A stretch of 44,298 nucleotides of DNA from an uncultured Eubacteriales bacterium (GCA_900551295.1 URVJ01000018.1:1-44298); one strand, 5' to 3'; shown: positions 25,491 to 34,666, numbered from the stretch's first letter. Made by a program: numbers and translations. The notes: generated by a model from the sequence alone, not told the origin.

Positions 25491-26365
25491 TGGTCTACAT
25501 CTGCGCCGACGACTACGGAATGACTGAAAAAAGCTGCGGACGCATTGAAGAATGTGTAAAAAACGGCGTTCTGAACAGAATAAGCATTTTCCCCAACACC
25601 TCGCTTTCCGACATCAAGGAACGCATAAAGTATATAAACGCCTCTCTCAGCGCGCACATAAATTTAGTTGAAGGAAAGCCTGTTTCACCCGCCGAAAACG
25701 TCAGTCTGATAACAGACAAAAGAGGATATTTCAGATATTCGTTTATCGGACTTCTGGCGCTGTCATTATCTCCCGAAAGAAAAGAGCTTGAAAGGCAGAT
25801 ATATACAGAAATATCCGCGCAGCTTACGCGCTGGAGCACCGAAATAGCGCCCGGAAAGCCACTTGAGATAGACAGTCATCAGCACACGCACATGATTCCG
25901 CTGATCTTCAAGATTCTTATGCGCGTTATAAAGGACAACGGGTACGATGTAAAATACATACGTATTCCTACGGAACCTGTTCTTCCTTACATAAAAGAAC
26001 TCTCTCTTTACAAAACTTACAGTTTAATAAATACAGTAAAGCAGTTTCTTCTTAAATTCTTCGGGCTTATAAACAAGCGTGCGCTGAAAAAATCAAACAT
26101 AAATTCCGCGCTGTTTATGGGAATACTCTTTTCCGGAAACATGGACGAGTACAGGGTGAACAAAATTCTTCCGCACTATTTAAAACTGTGCGAAAAGACG
26201 GGGCGCGACGCCGAGCTGCTCTTTCACCCCGGATATATTGAAAAAGACGAGGAGCTGTTCGACACCGGAAAACAAAGCTTCAACAAATTTTACCATTCGC
26301 CCGGCAGAAAAACCGAGTATGCAACGCTTAAAAATCTTATTATAAAACAGGAAATACTTAAATAA
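25490..26365 (+). CDS. YdjC/ChbG-family carbohydrate deacetylase
   Basis: A 291-aa protein with the metal-site signature of the YdjC/ChbG/HpnK family: ADDYGM (Asp7/Asp8 near the start), SAHINL, DSHQHTH (Asp128-His134) and LFHPGYIE (His246). Family members deacetylate N-acetylated oligosaccharides or the hopanoid glucosamine. No signal peptide, so it acts in the cytosol, presumably on an N-acetylhexosamine of the repeat unit or a lipid-linked intermediate. Translation is coupled to the previous gene by a one-base overlap. Confidence 0.88.
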   Translation: MVYICADDYGMTEKSCGRIEECVKNGVLNRISIFPNTSLSDIKERIKYINASLSAHINLVEGKPVSPAENVSLITDKRGYFRYSFIGLLALSLSPERKELERQIYTEISAQLTRWSTEIAPGKPLEIDSHQHTHMIPLIFKILMRVIKDNGYDVKYIRIPTEPVLPYIKELSLYKTYSLINTVKQFLLKFFGLINKRALKKSNINSALFMGILFSGNMDEYRVNKILPHYLKLCEKTGRDAELLFHPGYIEKDEELFDTGKQSFNKFYHSPGRKTEYATLKNLIIKQEILK

Positions 26366-26410
26366 ATCCGCGCGGGACGGATTACAGCACATAAAAAACG
26401 GAGAGAAAAC

Positions 26411-27565
26411 ATGAAAGTCGCAATGATAGGCCACAAGGCAATACCGTCGGGAAAAGGCGGAATAGAAAAAGCTCTGACAAGCCTGTGTCCGCGTCTTGTA
26501 AAACTGGGTGCGGACGTCACCTGCTACAACCGTTCGTCGGACAAGCCCGAAAGCAGATACGCGTCCGAGATCAAAGACAAAAAATTTATGGGTGTAAAAT
26601 TAAAAAGCGCTCCGACATTAAAGTTCCGAGGTATTGCGGCAATGCTTGCGTCATATACGGCGGCTGTCCGTGCGGCTTTCGGAAATTACGACATAGTTCA
26701 CTTTCACGCCGAAGGGCCGTGCGCGGCGATATGGATTCCCAAACTTTTCGGGAAACGCTGCGTCGCAACGGTTCACGGTCTTGACTGGCAGAGAGAAAAA
26801 TGGGGCAGCGGCTTTGCGTCGAAATACATAAAATACGGCGAGAGAAACCTTGTAAAATACGCGGACGAGGTAATAGTGCTGAGCGAAAGCGCAAAGGAAT
26901 ATTTTGAAAAGACCTATTCGAGAAAGACCGTAATTATCCACAACGGAACCGAAAAGCCGGTTATAAGAGAGGCAGACAGAATAACACGCCTTTACGGTCT
27001 GCGCAAACATGATTACATATGCGTTATATCGCGTCTTACTGCGGAAAAAGGCATTCATTATCTTATCGACGCCTTTATAAAGGCACATACGGGCAAAAAG
27101 CTTGTAATCGCCGGAGATACGAGCGATACCGACGACTACGTTGCCTTGATAAAGGACAAAGCAAAGAACAATCCCGACATTATATTCACGGGATTTGTCA
27201 CGGGCGAGGTTCTCGACGAGCTTTACAGCAACGCATATGCCGTGTGTCTGCCGTCCGACCTTGAAGGAATGTCTTTAAGCTTACTCGAAGCATTTGCCTA
27301 CGGAAACGCAGTCCTCTGTTCGGATATTCCGGAAAACACGTCGGTTGCCGGCGATAAAGCGCTTTATTTTGAAAAAGGCAATACCGAAGATCTTGCGCAG
27401 AAATTAAAATACTTATGTCAGAACAGCGAAAAAGCACAGGGTCTGCGAAAAGACGCGGCACCGTACATTTTCTCAAAATACAGCTGGGACAAAACCGCAG
27501 AACAAACGCTTAACATATACCGCGATATTCTCAAAAACAGCGGAAAGGATATAAAAAACACATGA
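26411..27565 (+). CDS. Glycosyltransferase family 4
   Basis: A 384-aa GT-B fold retaining glycosyltransferase. The N-terminal nucleotide-like half begins MKVAMIGHKAIPSGKGGIEKA, the Gly-Gly-Ile-Glu acceptor loop of rhamnosyl- and glucosyl-transferases of this type. The C-terminal half has SRLTAEKGIHYLIDAF and the E-x7-E nucleotide-sugar motif EGMSLSLLE (Glu285, Glu293). The ATG is preceded by GGAGAG. It overlaps the next gene by ATGA. The sugar transferred is unknown. Confidence 0.92.
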   Translation: MKVAMIGHKAIPSGKGGIEKALTSLCPRLVKLGADVTCYNRSSDKPESRYASEIKDKKFMGVKLKSAPTLKFRGIAAMLASYTAAVRAAFGNYDIVHFHAEGPCAAIWIPKLFGKRCVATVHGLDWQREKWGSGFASKYIKYGERNLVKYADEVIVLSESAKEYFEKTYSRKTVIIHNGTEKPVIREADRITRLYGLRKHDYICVISRLTAEKGIHYLIDAFIKAHTGKKLVIAGDTSDTDDYVALIKDKAKNNPDIIFTGFVTGEVLDELYSNAYAVCLPSDLEGMSLSLLEAFAYGNAVLCSDIPENTSVAGDKALYFEKGNTEDLAQKLKYLCQNSEKAQGLRKDAAPYIFSKYSWDKTAEQTLNIYRDILKNSGKDIKNT

Positions 27566-28815
27566 ACACATATACGGACGAAAATCTTATCGGCGCAGAC
27601 CTCGACGACGTTGCCGAACGCATAAAGCAGCACTTAAAGCAAGTGCTTCCGAAAGAAGTTTACGACAAGTGGATAGACAATTTTGTATTCGAGAGCATAA
27701 GCAGAAGCAAGATCGTTATCGGATATTACGGCAGCGACTCATTAAAGGATTTTGAAGAAAACTACAAGGAATTTGTCTGGATTCAGATATGCAGCATCGC
27801 GGGATACTCCAAAAAGCTTGAGGTACACAAACGAAAGCACAAAACCGCGTCTCCCGACGCCGCAAAGCGAAAGAAAAATCTGAATGCCGCAAAATGGTTC
27901 TTTCTCAGCCTTATATTCCTTGGCATTACGCTTGCGGTTGCGCTTGTCGCGCAGAACTACATATTAAACAGAAATTTCACCGAAACTTTTTACAGCGTCA
28001 GCAGTCTTAAAGCCAACAACAAAATACGCGTAATACAGATCTCCGACCTGCACGACAGTCTTTACGGAAAGGACAACGAAAAGCTTTCTTCGCGCGTCGA
28101 AAAGCTTTCTCCCGACATAATTATCTTGACCGGCGACTGCATCGACGCGTCGGACGACACAAGAGAACGCACAATCAGCCTTTGCAAACATCTTGCCGAA
28201 ACCGCGCCGACATATTACGTATACGGCAACAACGAGGACGAGCTTTTCTACGACGTTCCTCTGACGCAGACCGAGCTTGACGAAAAATTCGGGTTTGACG
28301 ACGAAAACAGAGATCCGTCAAAGCTGACGGAATATACTGACGAATTTGAATTACAGCTTGAAGAAGCCGGCGTTACGGTTCTCAAGAATGAAAGCGTCAC
28401 TCAGACCGTCGGAAACACCGCGGTAGATATATACGGCGTTCTTACGTCAAATCCGTCGGCTTTCTGGACATATTCCGATCCTTCATACCAAAGCTACATT
28501 TACGACAATCCAGAAAATCTCAAAATTATGGCAATTCACGAGCCGTTTATATTTGAAACCTTCACTCCGCCTTATTCATGGGGAGATCTCATGGTATGCG
28601 GACACACGCACGGCGGCGCTGCAAGAATACCGGTTCTCGGTCCGCTGTATACGCACGAGGGAGGATTGCTTCCCGAAAGAAAAGGGTATTACGTTTACGG
28701 AAGATACGAGGTTGCCGGAAGTCCGCTTATAGTAAGCGCCGGACTTGAAAACAACAACTTCTACCGTATAAACAATCAGCCCGAACTTGTGATTATCGAT
28801 ATAAACAAATTTTAA
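27562..28815 (+). CDS. DnaA-N-like / membrane anchor / metallophosphoesterase fusion
   Basis: A 417-aa protein with three parts. Residues about 15-90 resemble the DnaA N-terminal domain (PF11638-like): a LPKEVYDKWID helix, a strand, then DSLKDFEENYKEFVWIQI and a GYSKKLEV ending. Residues about 112-131 form one membrane helix. Residues 150-417 form a calcineurin-like metallophosphoesterase of the YkuE/YaeI kind with DLH (162-164), GD (191-192), GNNE (222-225, Asn where GNHE is usual), H326 and GHTHGG (347-352). The phosphoesterase should lie outside and the DnaA-N-like part inside. YaeI-type enzymes cleave phospholipid pyrophosphates, so undecaprenyl pyrophosphate or a lipid-linked sugar is a reasonable but unproven substrate. 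It lies between GT4 and Wzz-like genes. Confidence 0.75.
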   Translation: MNTYTDENLIGADLDDVAERIKQHLKQVLPKEVYDKWIDNFVFESISRSKIVIGYYGSDSLKDFEENYKEFVWIQICSIAGYSKKLEVHKRKHKTASPDAAKRKKNLNAAKWFFLSLIFLGITLAVALVAQNYILNRNFTETFYSVSSLKANNKIRVIQISDLHDSLYGKDNEKLSSRVEKLSPDIIILTGDCIDASDDTRERTISLCKHLAETAPTYYVYGNNEDELFYDVPLTQTELDEKFGFDDENRDPSKLTEYTDEFELQLEEAGVTVLKNESVTQTVGNTAVDIYGVLTSNPSAFWTYSDPSYQSYIYDNPENLKIMAIHEPFIFETFTPPYSWGDLMVCGHTHGGAARIPVLGPLYTHEGGLLPERKGYYVYGRYEVAGSPLIVSAGLENNNFYRINNQPELVIIDINKF

Positions 28816-28835
28816 TTCGCAAAGGAATATAAAAA

Positions 28836-30206
28836 ATGTACATTTCAATCTTACGAAGGCTTCCGCTTGTTCTGTGCGCGGCAATGCTTGTTATCGGACT
28901 TGTTTCGTTATATCTGCGTTCGCGCCGCGTGACAAAAAGTGCGCTTATCGAATTTTTAAAGGGATCAAAATATTTCGGCGCCGGAATTCTTGCCGCAGTA
29001 ATTATACTTTCGGGCACGTTTGCGGTATTCAATCACCTTAACGAGAAAAAGTCGGCAAGAGCCGTCATCACACTCAATTACTCCGAGGCTTCCAATGCTA
29101 AAAATTCAAACGGCACGCGCTACAATATGGCTGATATAATCTGCGACGAGGTAATACAAAAGGCAATAAAGAACGGCGCGTTTGAAAACGTCACCGTAAA
29201 CGACTTGAAAAAGTGCCTTTCGGTCGCTCCTCTTGTTCAGGGCGATGTGCGCGACGAATCCACATATCACATTTCGACGGAATTTGTCGTGTACTACTAC
29301 GCGTCAAAGGACACGCGCCATCTCGACGCCGACAATGTTATAAAAATGGTTGCCTGCGCCTACAAGGAATACTACATAGAAAAGTACACCGACAACACAA
29401 AGCTGTATTCCGGCGAAAAAAAGCCCGACTTTTCAAAGCTTGAATATATGGACACGGTTTCATACTTCGACAAGGAATGCGCCGAGATACTCAACTATCT
29501 TTACGGCATGGACGCCGAGGCTTCGGGCTTTGTGACAAGTTCGGGAACAACTTTCGGTTCCATTGCCGGCAAAGTATATCAATTCAAAAACACGCAGATC
29601 GAGGAAAATTTAAAGTCACTCATTCTCCAGTACGGCATTGCGCGCGACAAGTCCGCCTACATCGGCAGACTGAAATACCGCAACACCAACACGGACTTTG
29701 ACCGCCGCAAAAACGCGGTTTCATATTCTCTGTGCAATCAGGCGATAAATATGTACGCGCCCGACATGACGAGAATCGTGCTTGTTCCGACATGGGACAA
29801 GTCCGGAAAGTATTACATGGGACGCACAAAGGTCGGAATTGACGAGCTTTCCGTAATGGCTGCGGATTACAGCAGCAGAGTCGCATCAAATCAGAAAGAA
29901 ATAATGGACAACAACCTCATAATTGACAAGATGAACGCGGCGTCCGGAAATTCTTCGTCGCACAGGCTTGCAGATCCGCTTATCGAGTCCATTGACGAAA
30001 GTCTTACGGCGTTTTCCGAAGAAGCTATTGCCGCAGGACACGAATATGCGTATCACAAGATGAACCAGTGCGTTGCTGTGAGCATTTACGGTCCGTCGAT
30101 TATAAGTGAAATGAAAAAGGCTGTAATATTTGCATTTATCGCATATATTTCCGTAACGGTTTACGCGGTGTCGCGCGAATTTGCAAAGCAGACAAAGAAC
30201 GCTTAA
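28836..30206 (+). CDS. Wzz-like chain-length / polysaccharide co-polymerase-type membrane protein
   Basis: A 456-aa protein with two N-terminal membrane helices (about 7-26 and 46-64), a long extracytoplasmic region with predicted helices, and a C-terminal membrane helix (about 430-448), an arrangement like polysaccharide co-polymerases. Sequence conservation with Wzz is low, and the first helix with its cytosolic loop is extra. There is no tyrosine-kinase domain or Tyr-rich tail. It is the first of two adjacent Wzz-like genes; the second follows after 13 bases. Its role in setting chain length is inferred from topology and neighbourhood. Confidence 0.6.
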   Translation: MYISILRRLPLVLCAAMLVIGLVSLYLRSRRVTKSALIEFLKGSKYFGAGILAAVIILSGTFAVFNHLNEKKSARAVITLNYSEASNAKNSNGTRYNMADIICDEVIQKAIKNGAFENVTVNDLKKCLSVAPLVQGDVRDESTYHISTEFVVYYYASKDTRHLDADNVIKMVACAYKEYYIEKYTDNTKLYSGEKKPDFSKLEYMDTVSYFDKECAEILNYLYGMDAEASGFVTSSGTTFGSIAGKVYQFKNTQIEENLKSLILQYGIARDKSAYIGRLKYRNTNTDFDRRKNAVSYSLCNQAINMYAPDMTRIVLVPTWDKSGKYYMGRTKVGIDELSVMAADYSSRVASNQKEIMDNNLIIDKMNAASGNSSSHRLADPLIESIDESLTAFSEEAIAAGHEYAYHKMNQCVAVSIYGPSIISEMKKAVIFAFIAYISVTVYAVSREFAKQTKNA

Positions 30207-30219
30207 AGGAGGGCGGAAA

Positions 30220-32103
30220 ATGAAAAGTTTTTCAATATTCAGATACATAAAAAAGCTTTTGCCGCTTATACTTGTTTTCTGCGTTGCCGCGACATATGCG
30301 ATACATCTCAACCTCAAGCGCTCAGACAACTATATTGCGTCCGAAGTAATTCACTACAATGACGAACAGGCTGAAAAAGGACTTGCTCCGACCGGCGAAA
30401 AGCTCAACGTAAACGACATAAAGTCCTCCGCCGTAATGTCAAAGGTCGCCGAACGCATGGGACTTACGGGAATATACTCGGTAGACAGCCTTATTTCGAG
30501 AATAAGCATAACTCCGATTCCCGACGCCGACAAGGTTGCCCAAAAAGAGGCAAAGCTTGACGAAGGCGAAGAATACATATACGAGCCGAGCACATACATT
30601 GTATCCTTTGCCGCAACCAACAGCGAGGGCGCGCAGTTTGCAAGAAATATGATTGACGAAACGCTTGACGTCTACTTCTCGGAATTCAGCCAGAAATACG
30701 TAAACGCCGCACCCGTCAACAACACCATAGAAAAAATCGACGACGGAAACTACGACTACATAGAAAAGCTTGAGCTTATAGACACGGGTATAGACAACAC
30801 ACTCCAGACCCTCTATCAGATAATAAACAAAAACGCCTATTACAGAGCTACAAGCACCGGCGTTTCGTTCAGCGACCTTGCGGAAAATTTTAGCTATCTG
30901 CGCTCCGTAAACGTTTCCGCGCTTTTTGCGAAGGTATACAAATATCAGATTACAAACAACAAGCCGGTTCTCGTTTCGGACTACCGTACCCGCATCGACA
31001 ACAACAACATTTCCGATTCCAAGGAAATAAGCATAGTAAACGACATTGTAAACGTCATAGACACCTACGTCGAAAAAATGCGCGAGTCGGGAAACACCAA
31101 CATAACCTACGAGTACATTCTCGACAATCTCCATGACCGCGATCTTGTTGACGAAAACGGCAACATAATAATCTCTGGCGACCAGACGGTAACGTACGAT
31201 GAGCTTATTTACAGTTGGAGGGATCACAACGAAGCAAAAGAACACGCCATTATCGACTCGGCTTACTGCAACTATGTCATAAATACCTTTGCTTCCTGCA
31301 CGGGCGCCTGCACCGACGCACAGTGCGCACACTCCGACAAAACCTGTACCGAGCTTAACAACAAGAATTATGCCGCAATAAAGCAAGAGGTTGACGACGA
31401 AATAAACGCGCTTACAGACAACCTTAACGAACTTTACGATCTCACCATGAAAACCAACGACGAATACAACGAATATCTCGGCGCAAGCTATATCTCGGTT
31501 CTTTCGTCCTCATCGGTAAAAGAGAGCGTAAACGTAAACCTCTACACGGCTATCGCCTTTATATTCCTCGTCGTTCTCTGCTGCGGCAGCGCCGTAATAC
31601 TCGGCAGAATAGGCGACATTATAAGCTACGTATTCTACACCGACCACATGACGGGTCTTTACAACCGCGCATACTTTGACAGATACTTGAAGTCCATGGA
31701 CAAAAAGCTGCTTGATGACGGCACGGTCTACTGCACGGTTGACATATCCAACCTTGTTTCGATAAACACCGAATATTCACACCAGACGGGCGACGAAATA
31801 ATAAAGCTGTTCACGCGTTTCTTAAAGGAGACCTTCGGACGCACCGACGCCGTATTCATCTACAACGGCAACGGCAGCTTTATAATCCTTGTTTCGGGTT
31901 CGGATTACATCACCGTTGAAGATATTATAAATCTGTTCAAACTAAGACTTGAAGGCAGAGAAGAATATCCCGAACTTAAAATAGAATACAAGATAGGCAT
32001 TGCCGAAACATTCAAGGAGCATCAGACGGCAAGAAAGCTGTTTGCCAAAGCAATACAAAACAAAAAAGAATACGTATGCGAGCCGCGCGAAACCGATATT
32101 TAA
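30220..32103 (+). CDS. Wzz-like membrane protein with C-terminal degenerate GGDEF domain
   Basis: A 627-aa protein. Start at ATG 30220 behind AAAGGAGGG. A membrane helix (about 10-28) and a long extracytoplasmic domain (about 30-440, with Cys350, 360, 364, 369 and 376) are followed by a second helix (about 441-463) and a cytosolic GGDEF-fold domain. The domain has DHMTGLYNR (475-483), the first metal-site Asp (508) and HQTGDE, but the signature loop is GNGSF (550-554) instead of GGDEF, and the RxxD inhibitory site is not preserved. It should not make c-di-GMP; it may bind c-di-GMP or GTP and signal to the polymerisation machinery. Together with the preceding gene it may set polymer length. 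Confidence 0.72.
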   Translation: MKSFSIFRYIKKLLPLILVFCVAATYAIHLNLKRSDNYIASEVIHYNDEQAEKGLAPTGEKLNVNDIKSSAVMSKVAERMGLTGIYSVDSLISRISITPIPDADKVAQKEAKLDEGEEYIYEPSTYIVSFAATNSEGAQFARNMIDETLDVYFSEFSQKYVNAAPVNNTIEKIDDGNYDYIEKLELIDTGIDNTLQTLYQIINKNAYYRATSTGVSFSDLAENFSYLRSVNVSALFAKVYKYQITNNKPVLVSDYRTRIDNNNISDSKEISIVNDIVNVIDTYVEKMRESGNTNITYEYILDNLHDRDLVDENGNIIISGDQTVTYDELIYSWRDHNEAKEHAIIDSAYCNYVINTFASCTGACTDAQCAHSDKTCTELNNKNYAAIKQEVDDEINALTDNLNELYDLTMKTNDEYNEYLGASYISVLSSSSVKESVNVNLYTAIAFIFLVVLCCGSAVILGRIGDIISYVFYTDHMTGLYNRAYFDRYLKSMDKKLLDDGTVYCTVDISNLVSINTEYSHQTGDEIIKLFTRFLKETFGRTDAVFIYNGNGSFIILVSGSDYITVEDIINLFKLRLEGREEYPELKIEYKIGIAETFKEHQTARKLFAKAIQNKKEYVCEPRETDI

Positions 32104-32150
32104 ACCATTGTAAAAACCGTTCGGCAAGTTAAAGAAAGGAGGGCAAACAT

Positions 32151-33455
32151 ATGGAAAACAGAGTGAAAAAGACTGCGGTGACGTTATACTTTCTTGCTGC
32201 GGCGTTTTTGATGTACTACTTTATAACGCAGGATCTCAACGTCGGGCTTTTCGTCACATACCGCCATGTGTTTGCCCTCATAATAGCGGGCAGCGCCGTT
32301 ATAAGCTTTCTTTACAAGCCAAACATAGCGCGCGGAGTGACGGCGGCAAAATCCGCTCTTGTTTACAGCGTTCCTATGTTTGTGACGATAGTCGTGTCGC
32401 TTTTCATATGGTTTGCAAAGCAGGTTGACGTATCGGTAATCTCAAGAGGACTTTCAAGCTCGATAGTATACATGAATATGCTGTCGTTTGCGCTTGCCGC
32501 AGGCGCGTTTCTGTACATATTCGGCGAAAAAGGCATATGGTACAACCTTATTGCGATCCTCGCGTCGAACCTTGTGATGATCTTGACCATTATTTTGCAG
32601 AACGGAATAGGCACATTCATCTCCGAACTTATAACGCTTATAGTTACATTTGCGGGAAACACGGGAGAGGTCATAGTTCAGGCTGAAATACACGAGCTTG
32701 CGTTTTGTCTCGGCGCGTACCTTATATACATGATACTCAAGCCGCAGAAAAATGCCGTATTCTTTGTGCTGTTCATTCTGACGGGATTCTGCTTTGTCGC
32801 GGCTTTCAAGCGTATAGGCATAATTGCCATTGCAATTTCTCTTTTCTTCGGCGTGCTTTTAAAGCTTGCGGCGCGTTTAAGCGAAAGAAAGACAATGCAC
32901 ATACTGACGTTTTTATCGGCGTTTCTCATATTCTTGCTCACAGCGTACATTGCGGCAATAAAGCTCGGCGCGTTTGAATATTTCGAAAAGGCGGGCGTCG
33001 ATACCAACGGACGTTCGGTAATTTACAGTGCGGTGGACAAGTTTTACGAGTTTTCGCCCGACTTTCCGGGAAACGGCATAGGCTTTCTGACCTTTCAGCT
33101 CAACTCCTCGATGCACATAGGCGTTGCCGCGGTTCACAACGATTTTCTGCAATATTTCATTGACCTCGGCTTTTTCGGATACCTTATCTGGCTTACGTCA
33201 ATGACGGTTTTAAGAGTGCGCTATTTCGGCTCTCACGGAAGAACCGACAATGCAATTACGGCGTTCTGCTTAATGCTGTATCTTATTGTAGTCTCTCTTA
33301 CCGACAACACCATGAACTACCCTCTGCTCACGCTTGTGCTTGCGATACTCATGATGGGACAGGACTTTGACGAAAAGGTAAGGGACACCGAAATTAAAAT
33401 ATTCGGATATGTTTCCGAACAGAACAAAATTCAAAACGGCGGCAGGTTATTATGA
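32151..33455 (+). CDS. Wzy-like O-antigen polymerase/ligase family protein
   Basis: A 434-aa polytopic membrane protein, about 11-12 helices. It has a large extracytoplasmic loop before the last helices with NGRSVIYSAVDKFYEFSPDFPGNGIG and HNDFLQYFIDLGFFGYLIW, the His-Asn-x-Phe-Leu and Gly-x-x-Gly pattern of the O-antigen ligase/Wzy superfamily (PF04932-like). It would join repeat units outside the membrane after flipping by Wzx, with chain length tuned by the two preceding proteins. ATG follows AAAGGAGGG. It overlaps the next glycosyltransferase by ATGA. Confidence 0.82.
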   Translation: MENRVKKTAVTLYFLAAAFLMYYFITQDLNVGLFVTYRHVFALIIAGSAVISFLYKPNIARGVTAAKSALVYSVPMFVTIVVSLFIWFAKQVDVSVISRGLSSSIVYMNMLSFALAAGAFLYIFGEKGIWYNLIAILASNLVMILTIILQNGIGTFISELITLIVTFAGNTGEVIVQAEIHELAFCLGAYLIYMILKPQKNAVFFVLFILTGFCFVAAFKRIGIIAIAISLFFGVLLKLAARLSERKTMHILTFLSAFLIFLLTAYIAAIKLGAFEYFEKAGVDTNGRSVIYSAVDKFYEFSPDFPGNGIGFLTFQLNSSMHIGVAAVHNDFLQYFIDLGFFGYLIWLTSMTVLRVRYFGSHGRTDNAITAFCLMLYLIVVSLTDNTMNYPLLTLVLAILMMGQDFDEKVRDTEIKIFGYVSEQNKIQNGGRLL

Positions 33456-34666
33456 GAATTTTAATGGTAAATAAGTTTCTGTATCCCAGAGGCGGTGCGG
33501 AAAGCTATATGTTAAAACTCGGGCAGCAGCTCGAAAACTCCGGGCATACGGTAGAATATTTCGGTATGTACGACGAAAAAAACACCGTCGGAAACTCTGC
33601 CGGGCTTTATACGCAGAACATGGATTTCCATTCGGGTAAGCTTTCGCGTTTTCTCTATCCTTTCAAGATTATTTATTCGGCAGAGGCGTACAAAAAGATA
33701 AGCCGCGTCATAGACTGCTTTAAACCCGACGTTGTTCATATGAACAACATAAACTTCCAGCTCACGCCGTCGATCATATACGCCGTAAAAAAGAAAAACA
33801 TTCCCCTTGTACAGACTGTACACGACTATCAGATGATATGCCCGAACCACCTTTTGTACAACTTCAGACAAAACCGCCCCTGCACTATCTGCGTCGGCAG
33901 AAACAAGTTCGGCTGTCTTAAATATAAGTGTATTCATTCCTCTGCCGTAAAGAGCCTTATCGGAATTATCGAATCGCGGCTTTACACCTTTCTCGGAACA
34001 TACGGCTTGCCCGATCTCTACATATGCCCGAGCCGTTTTCTCGAAAACAAGCTGCTTTGCGCCGACAAGCGCTTTGACGGAAAAGTATGCACTCTGCACA
34101 ACTTCATTACCGTGACAGAGCCGAAAGAACCTTTAAAGGCAGACCAACCGTACATTATTTTCGTCGGACGTTTTTCCGAAGAAAAGGGCATTTCGCTCTT
34201 GGCAGAGACAGCAAAGCTGCTGCCGGAATACAGGTTTTACGCTGCCGGAAGCGGTCCGGACGAAGAAAAGCTGCGCGGCATAGAAAATATAAAGCTTACG
34301 GGGTTTCTTACGAAAGACGAACTTTCAAATACCGTTGCCGGGGCGAAAGCGCTTATAGCGCCGTCGGTATGCTTTGAAAACTGTCCGCTGTCGATACTTG
34401 AGGCTCATTCGATGGGAGTGCCTGTAATTACCATGAACTACGGCGGAATGGCTGAGCTTGTCGATGACGGCGTTACCGGTATACTCGCAAAAGAGGCGAA
34501 TCCAAAAGCGCTCGCGGACGCCGTAAGGGAGCTTATGGGAAACAATGAGCAATACGAAAAAATTAAACAAAACTGCATATCGCGCAAAGACGAAATTATG
34601 TCGGCAGAACAATATACAAATATTCTGACTCAAAAATACGGCGAGCTTATACGGAGGGCAAAATGA
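33452..34666 (+). CDS. Glycosyltransferase family 4
   Basis: A 404-aa GT-B retaining glycosyltransferase. It begins MRILMVNKFLYPRGGAESYML, the donor-side Gly-Gly-Ala-Glu loop, has HDYQMICPNHLLYN and a Cys-rich loop (CTICVGRNKFGC) in the N-terminal half, and carries YIIFVGRFSEEKGI and the E-x7-E motif (Glu309 to Glu317) in the C-terminal half. The Cys-containing loop occurs in a subgroup of GT4 enzymes and may bind metal. It overlaps both neighbours by four bases. Sugar specificity unknown. Confidence 0.93.
   Translation: MRILMVNKFLYPRGGAESYMLKLGQQLENSGHTVEYFGMYDEKNTVGNSAGLYTQNMDFHSGKLSRFLYPFKIIYSAEAYKKISRVIDCFKPDVVHMNNINFQLTPSIIYAVKKKNIPLVQTVHDYQMICPNHLLYNFRQNRPCTICVGRNKFGCLKYKCIHSSAVKSLIGIIESRLYTFLGTYGLPDLYICPSRFLENKLLCADKRFDGKVCTLHNFITVTEPKEPLKADQPYIIFVGRFSEEKGISLLAETAKLLPEYRFYAAGSGPDEEKLRGIENIKLTGFLTKDELSNTVAGAKALIAPSVCFENCPLSILEAHSMGVPVITMNYGGMAELVDDGVTGILAKEANPKALADAVRELMGNNEQYEKIKQNCISRKDEIMSAEQYTNILTQKYGELIRRAK

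Noticed and set aside
30439..31386. Long minus-strand frame opposite the GGDEF-fold Wzz-like gene
   Set aside because: A shadow frame: no RBS, no recognisable domain, and the plus-strand gene is well supported by RBS, signal topology and domain content.
30220..32103. Active diguanylate cyclase
   Set aside because: GGDEF is replaced by GNGSF, losing the second metal/substrate acidic residue, and the RxxD site is not preserved.
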